The translations under genes were made by a program, and so were the position numbers. From positions 19,371,685-19,435,684 of the forward strand of contig NC_047063.1 of assembly GCF_902459465.1 (NCBI RefSeq): a DNA stretch of 64,000 bases, given 5' to 3'. Under the pieces are notes generated by a model, which saw only the letters and a program-made list of their open reading frames with translations, had not been told where the DNA came from and did no database searches. This document shows, piece by piece, positions 11,075 to 21,665 of the stretch (its first letter is position 1; each line of letters begins with the position of its first letter). The stretch is from Asterias rubens. Its lineage: Eukaryota; Echinodermata; Asteroidea; Forcipulatida; Asteriidae.

Positions 11075-11415
11075 CTACTTCTTTGCTTTAACCGATGTCG
11101 TAGTGGTCAACACTTCATACATATCCTCCCAGCTACTATTGATACACTCAACAAAGTCTTCCACGCTGTGTGAGTCTGGGTAACTCGTTATATTCACCCC
11201 CAGGTTATCATCCGAGACGCTGTACCCGATACCGAACCCATTGGGCGTGACTGGAGCGAACCCACCGATCAGCACGGCCGGGCTGGACAGCGTACTGGTG
11301 GACAGAATGATGTGATTGATATCCGAGTAGGCGGGGTCGGTGAAGATGTCGGGTTTCATGAGGTCTGTTTCCGTCAGTTTCCGTAATCCGAAGAGATGAC
11401 GATCCCAGCCTTTAC
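11075..11415 (-). CDS. CPT2: CPT2 last exon (C-terminal end)
   Basis: It begins after CCGTAG with [14 protein letters not shown] and continues through the [20 protein letters not shown] segment that lines the CoA/carnitine site in the family. It ends [10 protein letters not shown] and TAG. The final bases are the source of the downstream minisatellite. Confidence 0.93.
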
Positions 11416-14400
11416 CTACGGTTGGAGGAGAAGAAAGATTGTTTTGGTAAACTCTTTGGAACGTAAGGGATTTGTCTACCCCTTGGTTTTTCTCTCTCTA
11501 TTCATGTATTTCCACTTGACTGTTTATGTTGCCCTGTTCTTGTGTGTTGTCATTTAGCCTTCGAGAACGACTCTGCTAAAGTCGAAATGTCACACCATTA
11601 CCTATTTCGTGCATTTATACCATAGGTCCTTTTGGTTGGTAAGCAGTTTGCAACAGCTTCTTCTAGTTATGACCAGTCTATGATATCAGCGACTTTGGAG
11701 AAAACAATAAAATAAAAAGCGTGTGCCATGACTTAGTGCTACCAGTGTTCACTTGAAGGTTTTAAACTTTGACCATTTTACATCAAGAGTTTTTCGCTCT
11801 CAAGAGATTTTGACGACGGAGAGACAATTAAAAAATGTCTTGGAAAGCTTGACCTCTGACTTCATTAACCCATGAGAGCCTCTTTAGTGAAGTTGTAATG
11901 TGGAATGGTCCAGGACATCAAGGACATTGACATCCCCCCAGGGCATTGCCACGACTTAGTGTTACCAGCGTTCACTAAAGGGTTTTTAACTTTGATCATT
12001 GTTCCCCAAGAGATTTTGACAACAGAGAGAAAACTTGACTGCTTCTTTCACTAACCCATAAAAGCCTCTTTGGTGTAGTTGTAAAGTGGAATGGTTCAGT
12101 CCAGGATATCAAGTGCTTTGACTCCCCCCAGGACATTGCCACGACTTATTGTTACCAGCGTTTGCTGAAGGTTTTTTTACTTTGATAATTTTACATCAAG
12201 AGATTTTGACAACAGAGAGAAAACTCCAAATATATTAGAAAGCTTTCCTCTTCTTTTACAAACCCATGAGAGCCTCTTTGGTGTAGTTGTTATGTGGAAT
12301 GATCCAGTCAAGCACATCAAGGAATTTGACTTCCCCCCAGGGCATTGCCGTGACTTAGTGTTACCAGCGTTCGTTTTAACTTTGATCAGTGAAATTCAAT
12401 ATTCTTGAATATTATTCTTGAATATTAGAAACTTGAGCACTTCTTTCACTAACCCCTGGGAGCCTCTTTATAGTAAAGTTGAAATGTGGATTGATCCAGT
12501 CTAGGACCAAGACTTTGAATTCCCACAGGGTATTGAAAACTTAGTAATACCAGCGTTCACTTAAAGACACTGGACACTATTGGTAATTGTCAAAGACCAG
12601 TCTTCTCACTTGGTGTATCTCAACATATGCATAAAATAACAAACCTGTGAAAGTTTGAGCTCAATTAATCATCGAAGTTGTGAGATATCAATGAAAGAAA
12701 AAACACCTTTGTCACACCATGGTCACACGAAGTTGTGTGCTTTCAGATGCTTTATTTTGAGACCTCACATTCTACATCTGAGGTCTTACAATCAAATTCA
12801 TGGAAAATTACTTCTTTCTCGAAAACCACTCCACTTCAGAGGGAGCCGTTTCTCACAATGTTTTATACTATTAACCTCTCCCCACTACTCCTTACCAAGT
12901 GAGGTTTTATGATGATAATTATTTTGAGTAATTACCAATAGTGTCCACTACCTTTAAGGGTTTTTAAATTTGATCATTGTACATCAAGAGATTTTGACAA
13001 CAGAGAGAAAACTCCAAATTTATTAGAAACTTGAGCACTTCTTTCACTTACCCATGAGTGCCTCTTTGGTGAGGTTGTAGTGTGTATCGGAACAAGCCTT
13101 CATCAGGGCTCTCTTCTCCTGTGCGCTGACCCCCGAGTCTTTTTGAAAGGCCTCGGCACATCGCTTGGTATCCATCGTCGCTGGTCGTAGTGTCTCAGTT
13201 CGGCCGTGCTTGAAGGCTGACGTACTGGCAGACTCATATGTAGCGGTTGTCTGCCCTGTTAGCCTGTAGTACGCCATCTGGACAATCAAACAGAGTTTAA
13301 AATATATTAGAATTCCCCTGAAAATTATTCCCTTGCCTTTCAACAGCACTTCAAAATGGAACCACAGTATTTTTAAATATGAGACCCACGTATAAAGCCA
13401 CTCATCCAGATTTTACGTGAGTTCCATCCTGTACAGTATACCGCTCAGCCATGGCACCCTAAAAAACACTGAATAAGATGTTGCCTTTTCCCCTCCCTCA
13501 CAAGTCAGAAAAGAAACAACAAAACACTGGAAGGAGTCTTAAAATAATGATAAATTTTGACGATCACCTGGAATGATAGCTGCATCAGGGCATCAGGACT
13601 GATATCAGTCGTCTTGATGAAGTCTCGGCCGTACAAGAAGTTCTGTTTGGCGCACACGCTGAGCCTTGTTGTCATGGCGATAAAATTGTCCTTCGCCGTC
13701 TTGATCCCTTGGACGATTCCTGCGTCAAGATCAAAGTTCATCTGAAAGAGGAGGAAAGCAGAGTAAAATGTAAATGATTTTGTTTTGAAAGACAACATAT
13801 CACTGGTTAAATTGTTCTCATGCATCAACAAAATCTTCACCTCTTTTTGAGGCAGCACTCGCCTTACATTAAATACAATATTTTACTACATTCTTGTAAA
13901 CAGGGGGTTAACATGAATTTATACTGAAACCTCTCACATGAAAAAATAAATTACTAAAAAATATGTTTTACAATGATGCTTTCTTATGAAGCATAAACAC
14001 TATTTAGAAATACAAAAAAAACAGTCAGTCCAATTAATAAAATCTATCACAACTCATACCCTCTGGACATTCTGTGAAGCGTCTTCCCTGCTCGGTACTG
14101 ACTCCGCCCCTACGGCGGGGTTCTCCGAGTTATCCTTGTACACCTCGTTGAAGAATCTTAAGACGGCCACACCGTCTCCCCAGGCATGCTCAAAGTTGAC
14201 TCCCATCATGCCATTCTTGCACAGGATGACCTGGATGGACTTATCAAACCACCTACAAATCAAGTCAATAATACAGTGCATTGGAAAAACAAGCATATTT
14301 ATAAGTAAGATTTGAAACTTAGCATGGTGGAAATTTCCACCGTGCTCTTTATACAATATAATAAGGTTTGTGGTAACACCATGTAATGATGGCCACTAAA

Positions 14401-17400
14401 TCATTTGGGGTGGTCCAGGTTTCTCCAGAAGATGACTAGAGCATACTGATCGCAGCGTCAAGTTGAAACCTACAGTTCTTTTCAGAACCACCCCAACCCA
14501 TTCAGAGATTATCATTGCATAGTGTTTCTGTAAACCTTAACTATGAAGCATGTTTATATGGAGGTACAGGAAGGAGGCCAGCCCTCCAAAAAACATATGA
14601 GGTCAAAATTATGATCTCTTACACTTGATGAAATGATTTTAGAGGGTCTGTAGACGCTTGGTAATGATTCTGAAAATGAATGGCAATACAAATTTACTTT
14701 AAGAAGTACAGTACAAACTGGAATGTCTTCATTGTCTTCTCTACAAAAAAGTTGATGCAAAAAGTTGGTGTGATGTTTCCATAAGGATGCTTTCCTGACT
14801 ATCGTATTACGATAATTAAGAAGACTATTATTTTTACCTGTTACTTGCGTCTCCATACAGCATCAGCCTCGTCATGCTTTCTGGGGTGTCAGGCGATGCC
14901 TCATCCAGACACACACATAGCATGGCCGTGTCGATGAGTCGCAATGATTCCACATTAGCTGCACTGCTATCGGCAAGATGTTTGCGTAGACCGGCCCACG
15001 TGTCTCGATTCTCACTGGTCAGATAGCCCAGGGGATTCTCGGAGGGTGTGGAGGGGTCTTGTAAGATGTAGCGGATGTTGGCATGGATGACGGAGGGGGG
15101 AAGAATATTACCTGGGATTGAAAGGTAATGGAAAAAAGAAGTTGAGAACTAGTCATATACAATACCATAGTCTTTTGGAAATAACCTGCAGTACCTAAAA
15201 CACATAGTTCATAGAACTGAGACGTTGATGAATATTTTCATTATATATTTTTTTCTCGGGAGTTGAAAAACAAAAAGGAAAGAACAAGTTGAGAACTAGT
15301 CATAAAAAATACCATAATTTGGTCTGTGTGTATATCAGGGATAGGCTCAGCTGAACACAAAGTTGCCACAGTTTTCAAGTATTTAGCCTTATGAGAAAGA
15401 CACTGCAAGTATCGAAAGGTCAGACCAATTTGCCCTTGTTATACAGACTCTGCGATTCTTACCATCTGTATCCAAGACGTCGAACGTGAAGAAGTGGCCG
15501 TTCCTAACAACGAGCACATGTCTTGCACTCGGGTCCGTCACAAAGTCGTCTCTCACAGGCAGCGGGATACGGGAAGAATTGAATAGTCTGAAGTACTGAC
15601 TCATGTCCAGAGGAAAGGCCTTGTTAAGGATGGCATAGTAGGAAGCAATCGACTTGGGCATCCGACTAATTTCAGAAAGAGGAAAAGTAATGCAGAAATT
15701 GAACAAGAGAATGCTGAAGTTGTTTATTAACTGGTATTACAGTACAGCCGTTATTGTCTGGTTCCCTGTGTACAGGAGCCGATTTCTCAAAGAGTTAAGA
15801 TTCATCTTAACTTTCTATCAATCTTAATTGCTAAGGGACATGTGATGTCACAATGCAAATCACCATGGCAATACCGCACAACTCATCTAGAGATGAATCT
15901 TAGTGCATTGTGAAATCGATCACTAAATAGTTTACCCCACATTTCATAAACATGTGGCCAGACATGTTTTTTCCCCTTTCAATAATATGTTCAATTTGAG
16001 GTGAATATACCCAGTGCTCCCAGAGTCATAAAGAAAAAAAATACAATCCACAGGATTCGAACCAACTACTCCCACATTCTCTATCCCCGATAAAAATGCA
16101 TCAGCAACCCCCCCCCCCTCCAACCCAACCCCCCCTGCCCCCCCCAAAAAAAACAAGTCAACTTGGATCCGATGTGAACTAAGACACAATACATCTTTTA
16201 GTTGTGGCCCTTTTTCACCTTGCTGTCCTCTTGAAGCTGTCTAGTTCAGTCTTCTTAGGATTCAGATGAAAGAGTTCCGGCTCTAGTTTATTTGCTCTTA
16301 GCGTCTTCATCAGCTTAGCGGCAGACACAACCATGTTAGTGGCTCTGATCAACTAAAGTAAATAGAAGAAGGTTTGAAATTGCTGAAAACCGATATTTTC
16401 TATTATATACCACACGCATAGATCCTTTGTCGAACTTGGTGGACCAAGCATCACATGTCCTACATTTTTGTTCAAAGAATTATTATTATTATTATTTTTT
16501 TATTATTTATATAGCGCCTAATAACTAACACTTAATTCTCTAAGCGCTTTACATTAGTGCCCTGGTCATAGGGCCAATAACATCCCTTTTTAATGTTTCT
16601 CAGCTCCCTTGGGAGTATACAACCTGGGCAACAGTTTATATCGCTCCAAAGGGTTTTTCATTCACAATATCAACCTCTACCCTCGCAGGTACCCATTTAT
16701 TCCCCTGGGTGAAGAGAAGCAATTATAGTAAAGTATCTTGCTCAAGGACACAAGTGTCACGACCGGGATTCAACCCACACTCCGGTGAAAACGCACCAGA
16801 ACTTGAATTTGATGCTCTTAACCACTCGGCCATGACATTCTTGAATGTTGATTCTATTCAACCAAAACGGCCTTTTTCAGGTATGGCGGACGTGATAGGA
16901 GTGTACTGTTTGGTTTGGGTGTATACGCACAAATTTACCCAAACCTTATAGTGTTGTAGCATTGTGTCCGCCATGAGGTATGGCGGATGTGATAGGAGTG
17001 TACTGTTTGGTTTGGGTGTATACACACAAATTTACCCAAACCTTATAGTGTTGTAGCATTGTGTCCGCCATGAGGTATGGCGGACATGATAGGAGTGTAC
17101 TGTTTGGTTTGGGTGTATACACACAAATTTACCGAAACCTTATAGTGTTGTTGCATTTTGTCCACCGTATCTTAAAAAGGTTTATTGAATTTGACCTTTC
17201 GGCTGGCAACAATTTTCTTATTGTAATGTACAGAGCCATTTGATTTTGATGTCTAATAATAATAAAATAATGTATATTTGGTTTGCGGTAACACCATGTG
17301 TGTATCTACTTGCCAGGTAGAGTTGTTCTTAGGGAACTGTCTCCTGACGATTACTAGAGCAAGCTAGTCGAAACGTTGAGACCAATTTTCAGAACTGACT

Positions 17401-20400
17401 CCGCGGCAGTACAGTTAATTACGATCCTATAAGCTAAAGTAGTAGTCCAGTCTAATTTCTATACCGCCCTGGTAATAGTTAAAAAGCAGGACAGTTCTTT
17501 TCAGAACTGAGAAGTCTCCCGAACCTCCGATTATCTACTCCACGGCAGTAGAATAAAGCAAGACAGTTCCCTAAGAACAACTCTACCTGGCAAGTAGATA
17601 CACACATGGTGTTACCGCAAACCAAATATACATTGATACCTCACCATGCAATGCCTAAAATCCTATATAATAATAAAATAATAAATCTTATAAAGTGCTT
17701 GTATCTAGAAAAAAAGTGCTGGTATCTAGATGTTACCGCAAACCTTTCTATTATTGTAATTTTTTCTCTCTGTAATGAGGACTCTATCTATTGAACAAAA
17801 AAGCGCATTAAACGTAGTTCAACATTGGAACCCCTCTTTAATTTATAAGATTTTAAAGTTTTACCTGGTCCATATTCTCTGGCTTGGGATCACTGTTGTA
17901 CGTAATGAACGGGTTAGCACTGAGTACAATGGATTCCCTTGCTTTCAGGTACATGTCAAACCAGGCACCTGTGATAATGAAAACATTAAACAAAACATAA
18001 ACTCGATACAAAAACTATAAACTGCATTCATGTGTGTACTGTCAGAATGTATAGATGCAATCACACTTCAATTCAATTCAAACTCACATTTATTTCCATA
18101 CTTCATGAAAACAGTACAAAGCCATAACAACAATGTATAAAGAAGTAACCAACAAACAAGGCTCTTTTACAAGGCATAGAATATGTAAATCACTATATAT
18201 CATGTGGGCTGGAATATCAACACCACATGGTATTGAATGGTCAGACAGTAGGAGGGTTGACTATGTACCCTGTCTGCGTTCAGTGTATAACATGAACTGG
18301 GCTGGAATATCAATTTATACCTTATCAATGGGACTACACAACAAGGAAAGTGTGATAATTAACTTGCACCTGGGGATATCGGTCAATTAATTTAAAATTT
18401 ACGCAGACAAAATTGAAAAACACTGTTTAGTTTTGTTTACCTGAGATGTAGTTTGTGTGTTTGTTCTGTCTGTCCTGTATCTTCAGCAAGGTATGCAAAT
18501 CTGAAACGTAACAAAATATTCCTCAGATATTAGAGTCGTCTTTGTTTCAAAAGCTTACTGCAATCTCAAGTCAAATAAAAAAAAAAATTATTGTAAATAT
18601 ATAAAATTTAGGGCCTACACGTTTAAAATTGATAAAAGCTCCAGAACGGGACAGTAAACATGTAAAACAAAGTCATCTGTATTCTACAAGGGCATCACCA
18701 GATGGGCTGTTGTTGTCTTTTCTGTGGGGGTAAAAATAATTGGGACAAATACTAAAATAATAAAAGTAGCTTCGAACATAGCGCTCAAATCCATCACTCA
18801 GTGACATGGTGCTCCCCTGGTCACTGGGCCATTTATGTCATTCCTGAAACATATCAACACCCTGTGTATCTTTGCCCTCACAAGTACCCATTTACCCCTG
18901 GGTGGGGAGAAGCAATTATAGTTAAGTGTCTTGCTCAGGGGCACAAGTGTCACGACCGGAACTCAAACACACACTCTGCTGAACAGAAATACCAGAGCTT
19001 GAGTTCGGTGCTCTTTTCCGCTCTGCCATGACACCTCCTTTATAAAAGAATCTCACCAGGTCCTTCGTTCCTCTGGAAGTCGTTGACGATGGCTTTAGTA
19101 CGGGCGAATTGCTCGTCTGTCAGGAGGGGCCTTTGAGAGGCCAGGTACCGCCTACAGGTGTCTGGTAGCTTGGGAATGGGAAGCCGGGGTAAGCTGTTCT
19201 GGAAATGCATCGTTGGGATGATGGACTCATGGAGGTAGTCATCAGATGATGAACTGGAAATAAACATTGTTTATAAAAATTAATTTGTTTATGCTTTTGA
19301 AATATTTTGTTTACAGCTAATCTGTTTGACTTCATTGAGATAATTCCTTTGCAGCACATGCTTAGGGCTATGCGGCATCACATAAATGCAAGTATATATA
19401 ATGTTCAATTTGTCTTGTCCTACACTTTTATTGCACCACTGGTCACAGCGTCTTGCACAGCACATCATCCCAGTTTAGCTCTTACCAGCTGTAAAGGGAT
19501 TATTTTACCAAGTATCAAGTTTCAAAAATTAATGCCCTCTAGCGCTGACAAGTTTTTGTGTGACTACAAGTACTCATGATTACACCAACATTTTGGAACC
19601 AAATTATAAAAAAATTAATTATGACCTACCTGTAATATTTACCCCTATTCCAAACTCCAGAACATGATGATAGTTGAAACTACACAGACAAATAAAGCAT
19701 ACGTAATAATTACAAACCAATCATTCATTGATCAACCTCATCCAGAACGTTAATAAGTGGTAGAAGGGGACAGGGTGCATATTCCAAGATGGCTGCGCCG
19801 TGTAAGAATCGAGGAAATTAGAGTCGGAGAAAGGTAACAAAGTCATCGTTAAAAATTTCTTTTTACAATTTTATTTGTTTCACTTTTCATTTTCAATACA
19901 CACAAAGCAAGCTTACTAGAGTTATGTGAACACATTCAGCCGGTTTATACTGCCGAGTGGCTCGTAGGGGAGGCGCCAGAATTTTTGTATTTTTGGTTAT
20001 TTCTTAGCTGCATGAGGGAATGGTGTGGACGTGTGGCTAGGGATTCAGCTAGCCTTGGCCACATAAAAGTGGGGCTAGGGTAGGATGGGGGGATGACGTT
20101 CACTCAGAAATCATCAATATTTTTGTTGTTTATGAATCTGCTGAGTGCTAGTAACTAATATTTGTTTGTTTATAGTTAAAAATAGAGAGTAAAAAGTTAC
20201 AACAAGAGTGACATTATTGTCTTTATTTATATGTAATAACGGTAAACACAACAAATTGGGACCCCAACCTAACAGCCCCAGCCCGACACGCCCCCAATTC
20301 ACCACCACTTTATCATTTTGCTTGCATTTTTAATTTTTTTAGTAAATAAAATATTTGTTACCACGGTTTCTACAAACTAAAAAATGAGGACGAAAAGTAC

Positions 20401-20481
20401 CCTGTTTTTCTTCAGAAGTATATCTCTGTAGTGAGTTTTTGACACATCGATCACGGAGCGGAAAACGTTAATTCCAGCCAT
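11075..20481 (-). CDS. CPT2: Carnitine O-palmitoyltransferase 2, mitochondrial (12 exons, complete)
   Basis: Exons from 5' to 3' on the minus strand: 20481-20401, 19679-19630, 19253-19057, 18500-18441, 17968-17865, 16352-16219, 15665-15463, 15111-14838, 14252-14060, 13741-13568, 13277-13052 and 11415-11075. All junctions are GT-AG and in phase, giving 678 aa (human CPT2 is 658). The enzyme sits on the matrix face of the inner mitochondrial membrane and converts long-chain acylcarnitine plus CoA to acyl-CoA and carnitine for beta-oxidation. Visible family marks are a basic N-terminus fit for mitochondrial import ([20 protein letters not shown]), [42 protein letters not shown], the catalytic-His block [28 protein letters not shown], and near the end [16 protein letters not shown]. 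The start ATG is the first in the inferred exon 1. The two small 5' exons are inferred from splice phase and are the least certain part. Confidence 0.93.
11725..12540. repeat. About 190-bp tandem repeats derived from the CPT2 exon 11 donor end (intron 11)
   Basis: Four diverged units lie in CPT2 intron 11. Each contains the order GACTTAGTGTTACCAGCGTT, CATCAAGAGATTTTGACAAC and CACTAACCCATGAGAGCCTC, then TTTGGTGTAGTTGTAATGTG. The last two parts match the real exon 11 3' end at 13041-13085. On the minus strand the exon-derived part reads [10 protein letters not shown] followed by GTTAGTG, close to the true [10 protein letters not shown] and donor GTAAGTG. Exon-like boxes are near 11868, 12053, 12252 and 12452. 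A further partial unit (12958-13051) leads directly into the real exon. Confidence 0.75.
12561..12957. mobile_element. MITE family A copy inside the CPT2 intron 11 repeat array
   Basis: TTAA-flanked, with ends AGACACTGGACACTATTGGT and ACCAATAGTGTCCACTACCT. It interrupts a unit of the surrounding 190-bp array: the host reads CCAGCGTTCAC before it and GGGTTTTTAAATTTGATCAT after it, whereas uninterrupted units read GCGTTCACTAAAGGGTTTTT. This gives a readable near-empty site and supports TTAA as the insertion target. Confidence 0.85.
14060..14252 (-). CDS. CPT2: CPT2 catalytic-histidine exon
   Basis: It encodes [20 protein letters not shown] then [18 protein letters not shown]. The His in EHAWGDG matches the general-base histidine of carnitine acyltransferases (His372 in human CPT2). 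Donor GTATGAG, acceptor TTTGTAG, in phase on both sides. Confidence 0.93.
14363..14510. repeat. Fragment of the GGTTTGCGGTAACACCATG repeat family
   Basis: AAGGTTTGTGGTAACACCAT starts this piece and GAAACCTACAGTTCTTTTCA lies toward its end. The family also occurs as a full palindrome at 17272-17632 and as pieces at 40605-40900 and 47991-48075. Confidence 0.5.
15778..15935. repeat. Short palindromic MITE-like element in a CPT2 intron
   Basis: The left arm GATTTCTCAAAGAGTTAAGA faces a right arm ending in ATTGTGAAATCGATC, with AGATTCATCTTAA and AGATGAATCTTAG pairing inside. It is noncoding. Confidence 0.45.
16485..16830 (-). repeat. tRNA-like SINE with TATAGCGCC tail (family 2)
   Basis: It contains TATATAGCGCCTAATAACTA, TAAGCGCTTTACATTAGTGC and CAGCTCCCTTGGGAGTATAC. 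It ends near GTGTCACGACCGGGATTCAA, a decayed box B. The same parts in opposite orientation lie at 38560-38770, and a related piece is at 18795-19030. It lies in CPT2 intron 5. Confidence 0.6.
16879..17167. repeat. 97-bp palindromic unit repeated three times in tandem
   Basis: Three nearly identical units start at about 16879, 16976 and 17073. Each begins GGTATGGCGGAC and ends GTGTCCGCCATGA, so the unit is itself an inverted repeat. A second inner pair is GGTTTGGGTGTATA against ACCCAAACC. A diverged single copy lies at about 45948-46050 in the SLC26 gene. Confidence 0.85.
17272..17632. mobile_element. Long-palindrome MITE in a CPT2 intron
   Basis: The arms at 17272-17343 and 17559-17632 are near-perfect inverse copies for about 70 bases (TTTGGTTTGCGGTAACACCA and TGGTGTTACCGCAAACCAAA). 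Flanking GTATA and TATAC suggest a short TA-type target. A CTGACGA ... CGAAACG motif lies at 17344-17375. Noncoding. Confidence 0.75.
18795..19030 (-). repeat. tRNA-like SINE (family 2), diverged copy
   Basis: It shares GGTGGGGAGAAGCAATTATA, GTGTCTTGCTC and GTGTCACGACCGG with the 16485-16830 element. It lies directly next to CPT2 exon 3. Confidence 0.5.
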
Positions 20482-20870
20482 TTTAGTAACTAGTTAAACA
20501 GAACAAGAGAGAAGTCCTTTCACCCATACACCGTCTCCGTATAGTTCCAAAAAGGTAACTGGTGTGCGACCTAAATGCTTGACCCGCTGCCGCTTTGTCC
20601 ATAGAGAAGTTGCAGCTACTATTTACCTTTTAGACTCACACTTATGAACCGGAATAGTCGGGTACTTATACTTGTGAAGCGATTATATCGCGGATTATGA
20701 CTCTGGGATTCGTACAAAGAGTTTTTAAAACACGAAATTTGGTACCTCCGCACGATATTTCATATTTTCGTCAACGAGCGTCAACAATGGTCGCTCAGTG
20801 CTACTGGTCAATGCCTATACAGTATAGAAAACTGAACAACATCGGAAGTACTAAAAACGAATAACTTTTG
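20482..20870. other. CPT2 5' flank
   Basis: This is the upstream side of the CPT2 start codon. An AT-poor stretch at 20540-20720 could belong to the promoter, but no clear TATA box or initiator can be supported. Confidence 0.3.
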
Positions 20871-21665
20871 TCATAATAACAAAATGTAGGTCAAATTAAT
20901 TGAATTGTTAATGCTTTAGTCGATCCATCAAACTTTAATGGTTACATATCGACTTTCTGAATATCAGTTGTTTTGAAAAAAAATAAAAATAATAAACATT
21001 GCATTGAACAAAAATGTACCTAATATGATCCACAGATAATAAATTTAGTGTTAAATCTTGCAGCTTTACTAGGCCCACTAATTAGTTCCTAATTACATTT
21101 ATTTTGTGTTTTTTGTTAATAGCAAAAGTAGTCACTTTAAAACGCAATTTACCTCGCATAATTAACAAAAAAATTAATTTTAGTGTTTAATAATTAAGAC
21201 CATTTCATAACACATCGAAATATTCCGTTGCAGCTAATTAAACCAACAAATTAATCATAATGACACCCATTTATAGGGTATGGGTTTTGTCTCTTTTGAA
21301 TAGGACTATCACAAAAAACAACAACATAAGTAGTCACTTTGAAACAAATTGTACCTCACATAATTAACGAAATTGTTAATTCGTTTTGTTTAATCATTAA
21401 GACCCTTTTATAACACATCGAAATATTTCGTTGCAGTTAACTAGACCAACTAATTTGTGCCTAATTAAACCACTTTATATACTGTGGGTTTTGTCTCATT
21501 TGCTTTTTATCAACGAAATAACGTAATAGTTACTTTAAAACAAAATGTACCTCACATAATTAACAAATTGTTACTTTTTAGTGTTTAATCATTAAGACCA
21601 TTACATAACACATCGAAATATTTCGTTGCACTTAATTACACAAACCAGTTAGTTCTTAAAACTGT
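20870..21665. repeat. AT-rich tandem repeat of about 200 bp upstream of CPT2
   Basis: Three clear units begin near 21126, 21326 and 21524. They share the order AGTCACTTT, TACCTCACATAATTAAC, TTTAATCATTAAGACC, CATAACACATCGAAATATTT and CGTTGCAG. Weaker, older units extend left to about 20870. Noncoding. Confidence 0.7.

Noticed and set aside
20401..20481. Joining CPT2 exon 1 directly to the exon at 19253
   Set aside because: The phases do not fit (a TGA stop appears at once). Adding the 50-base exon 19679-19630 restores the frame.
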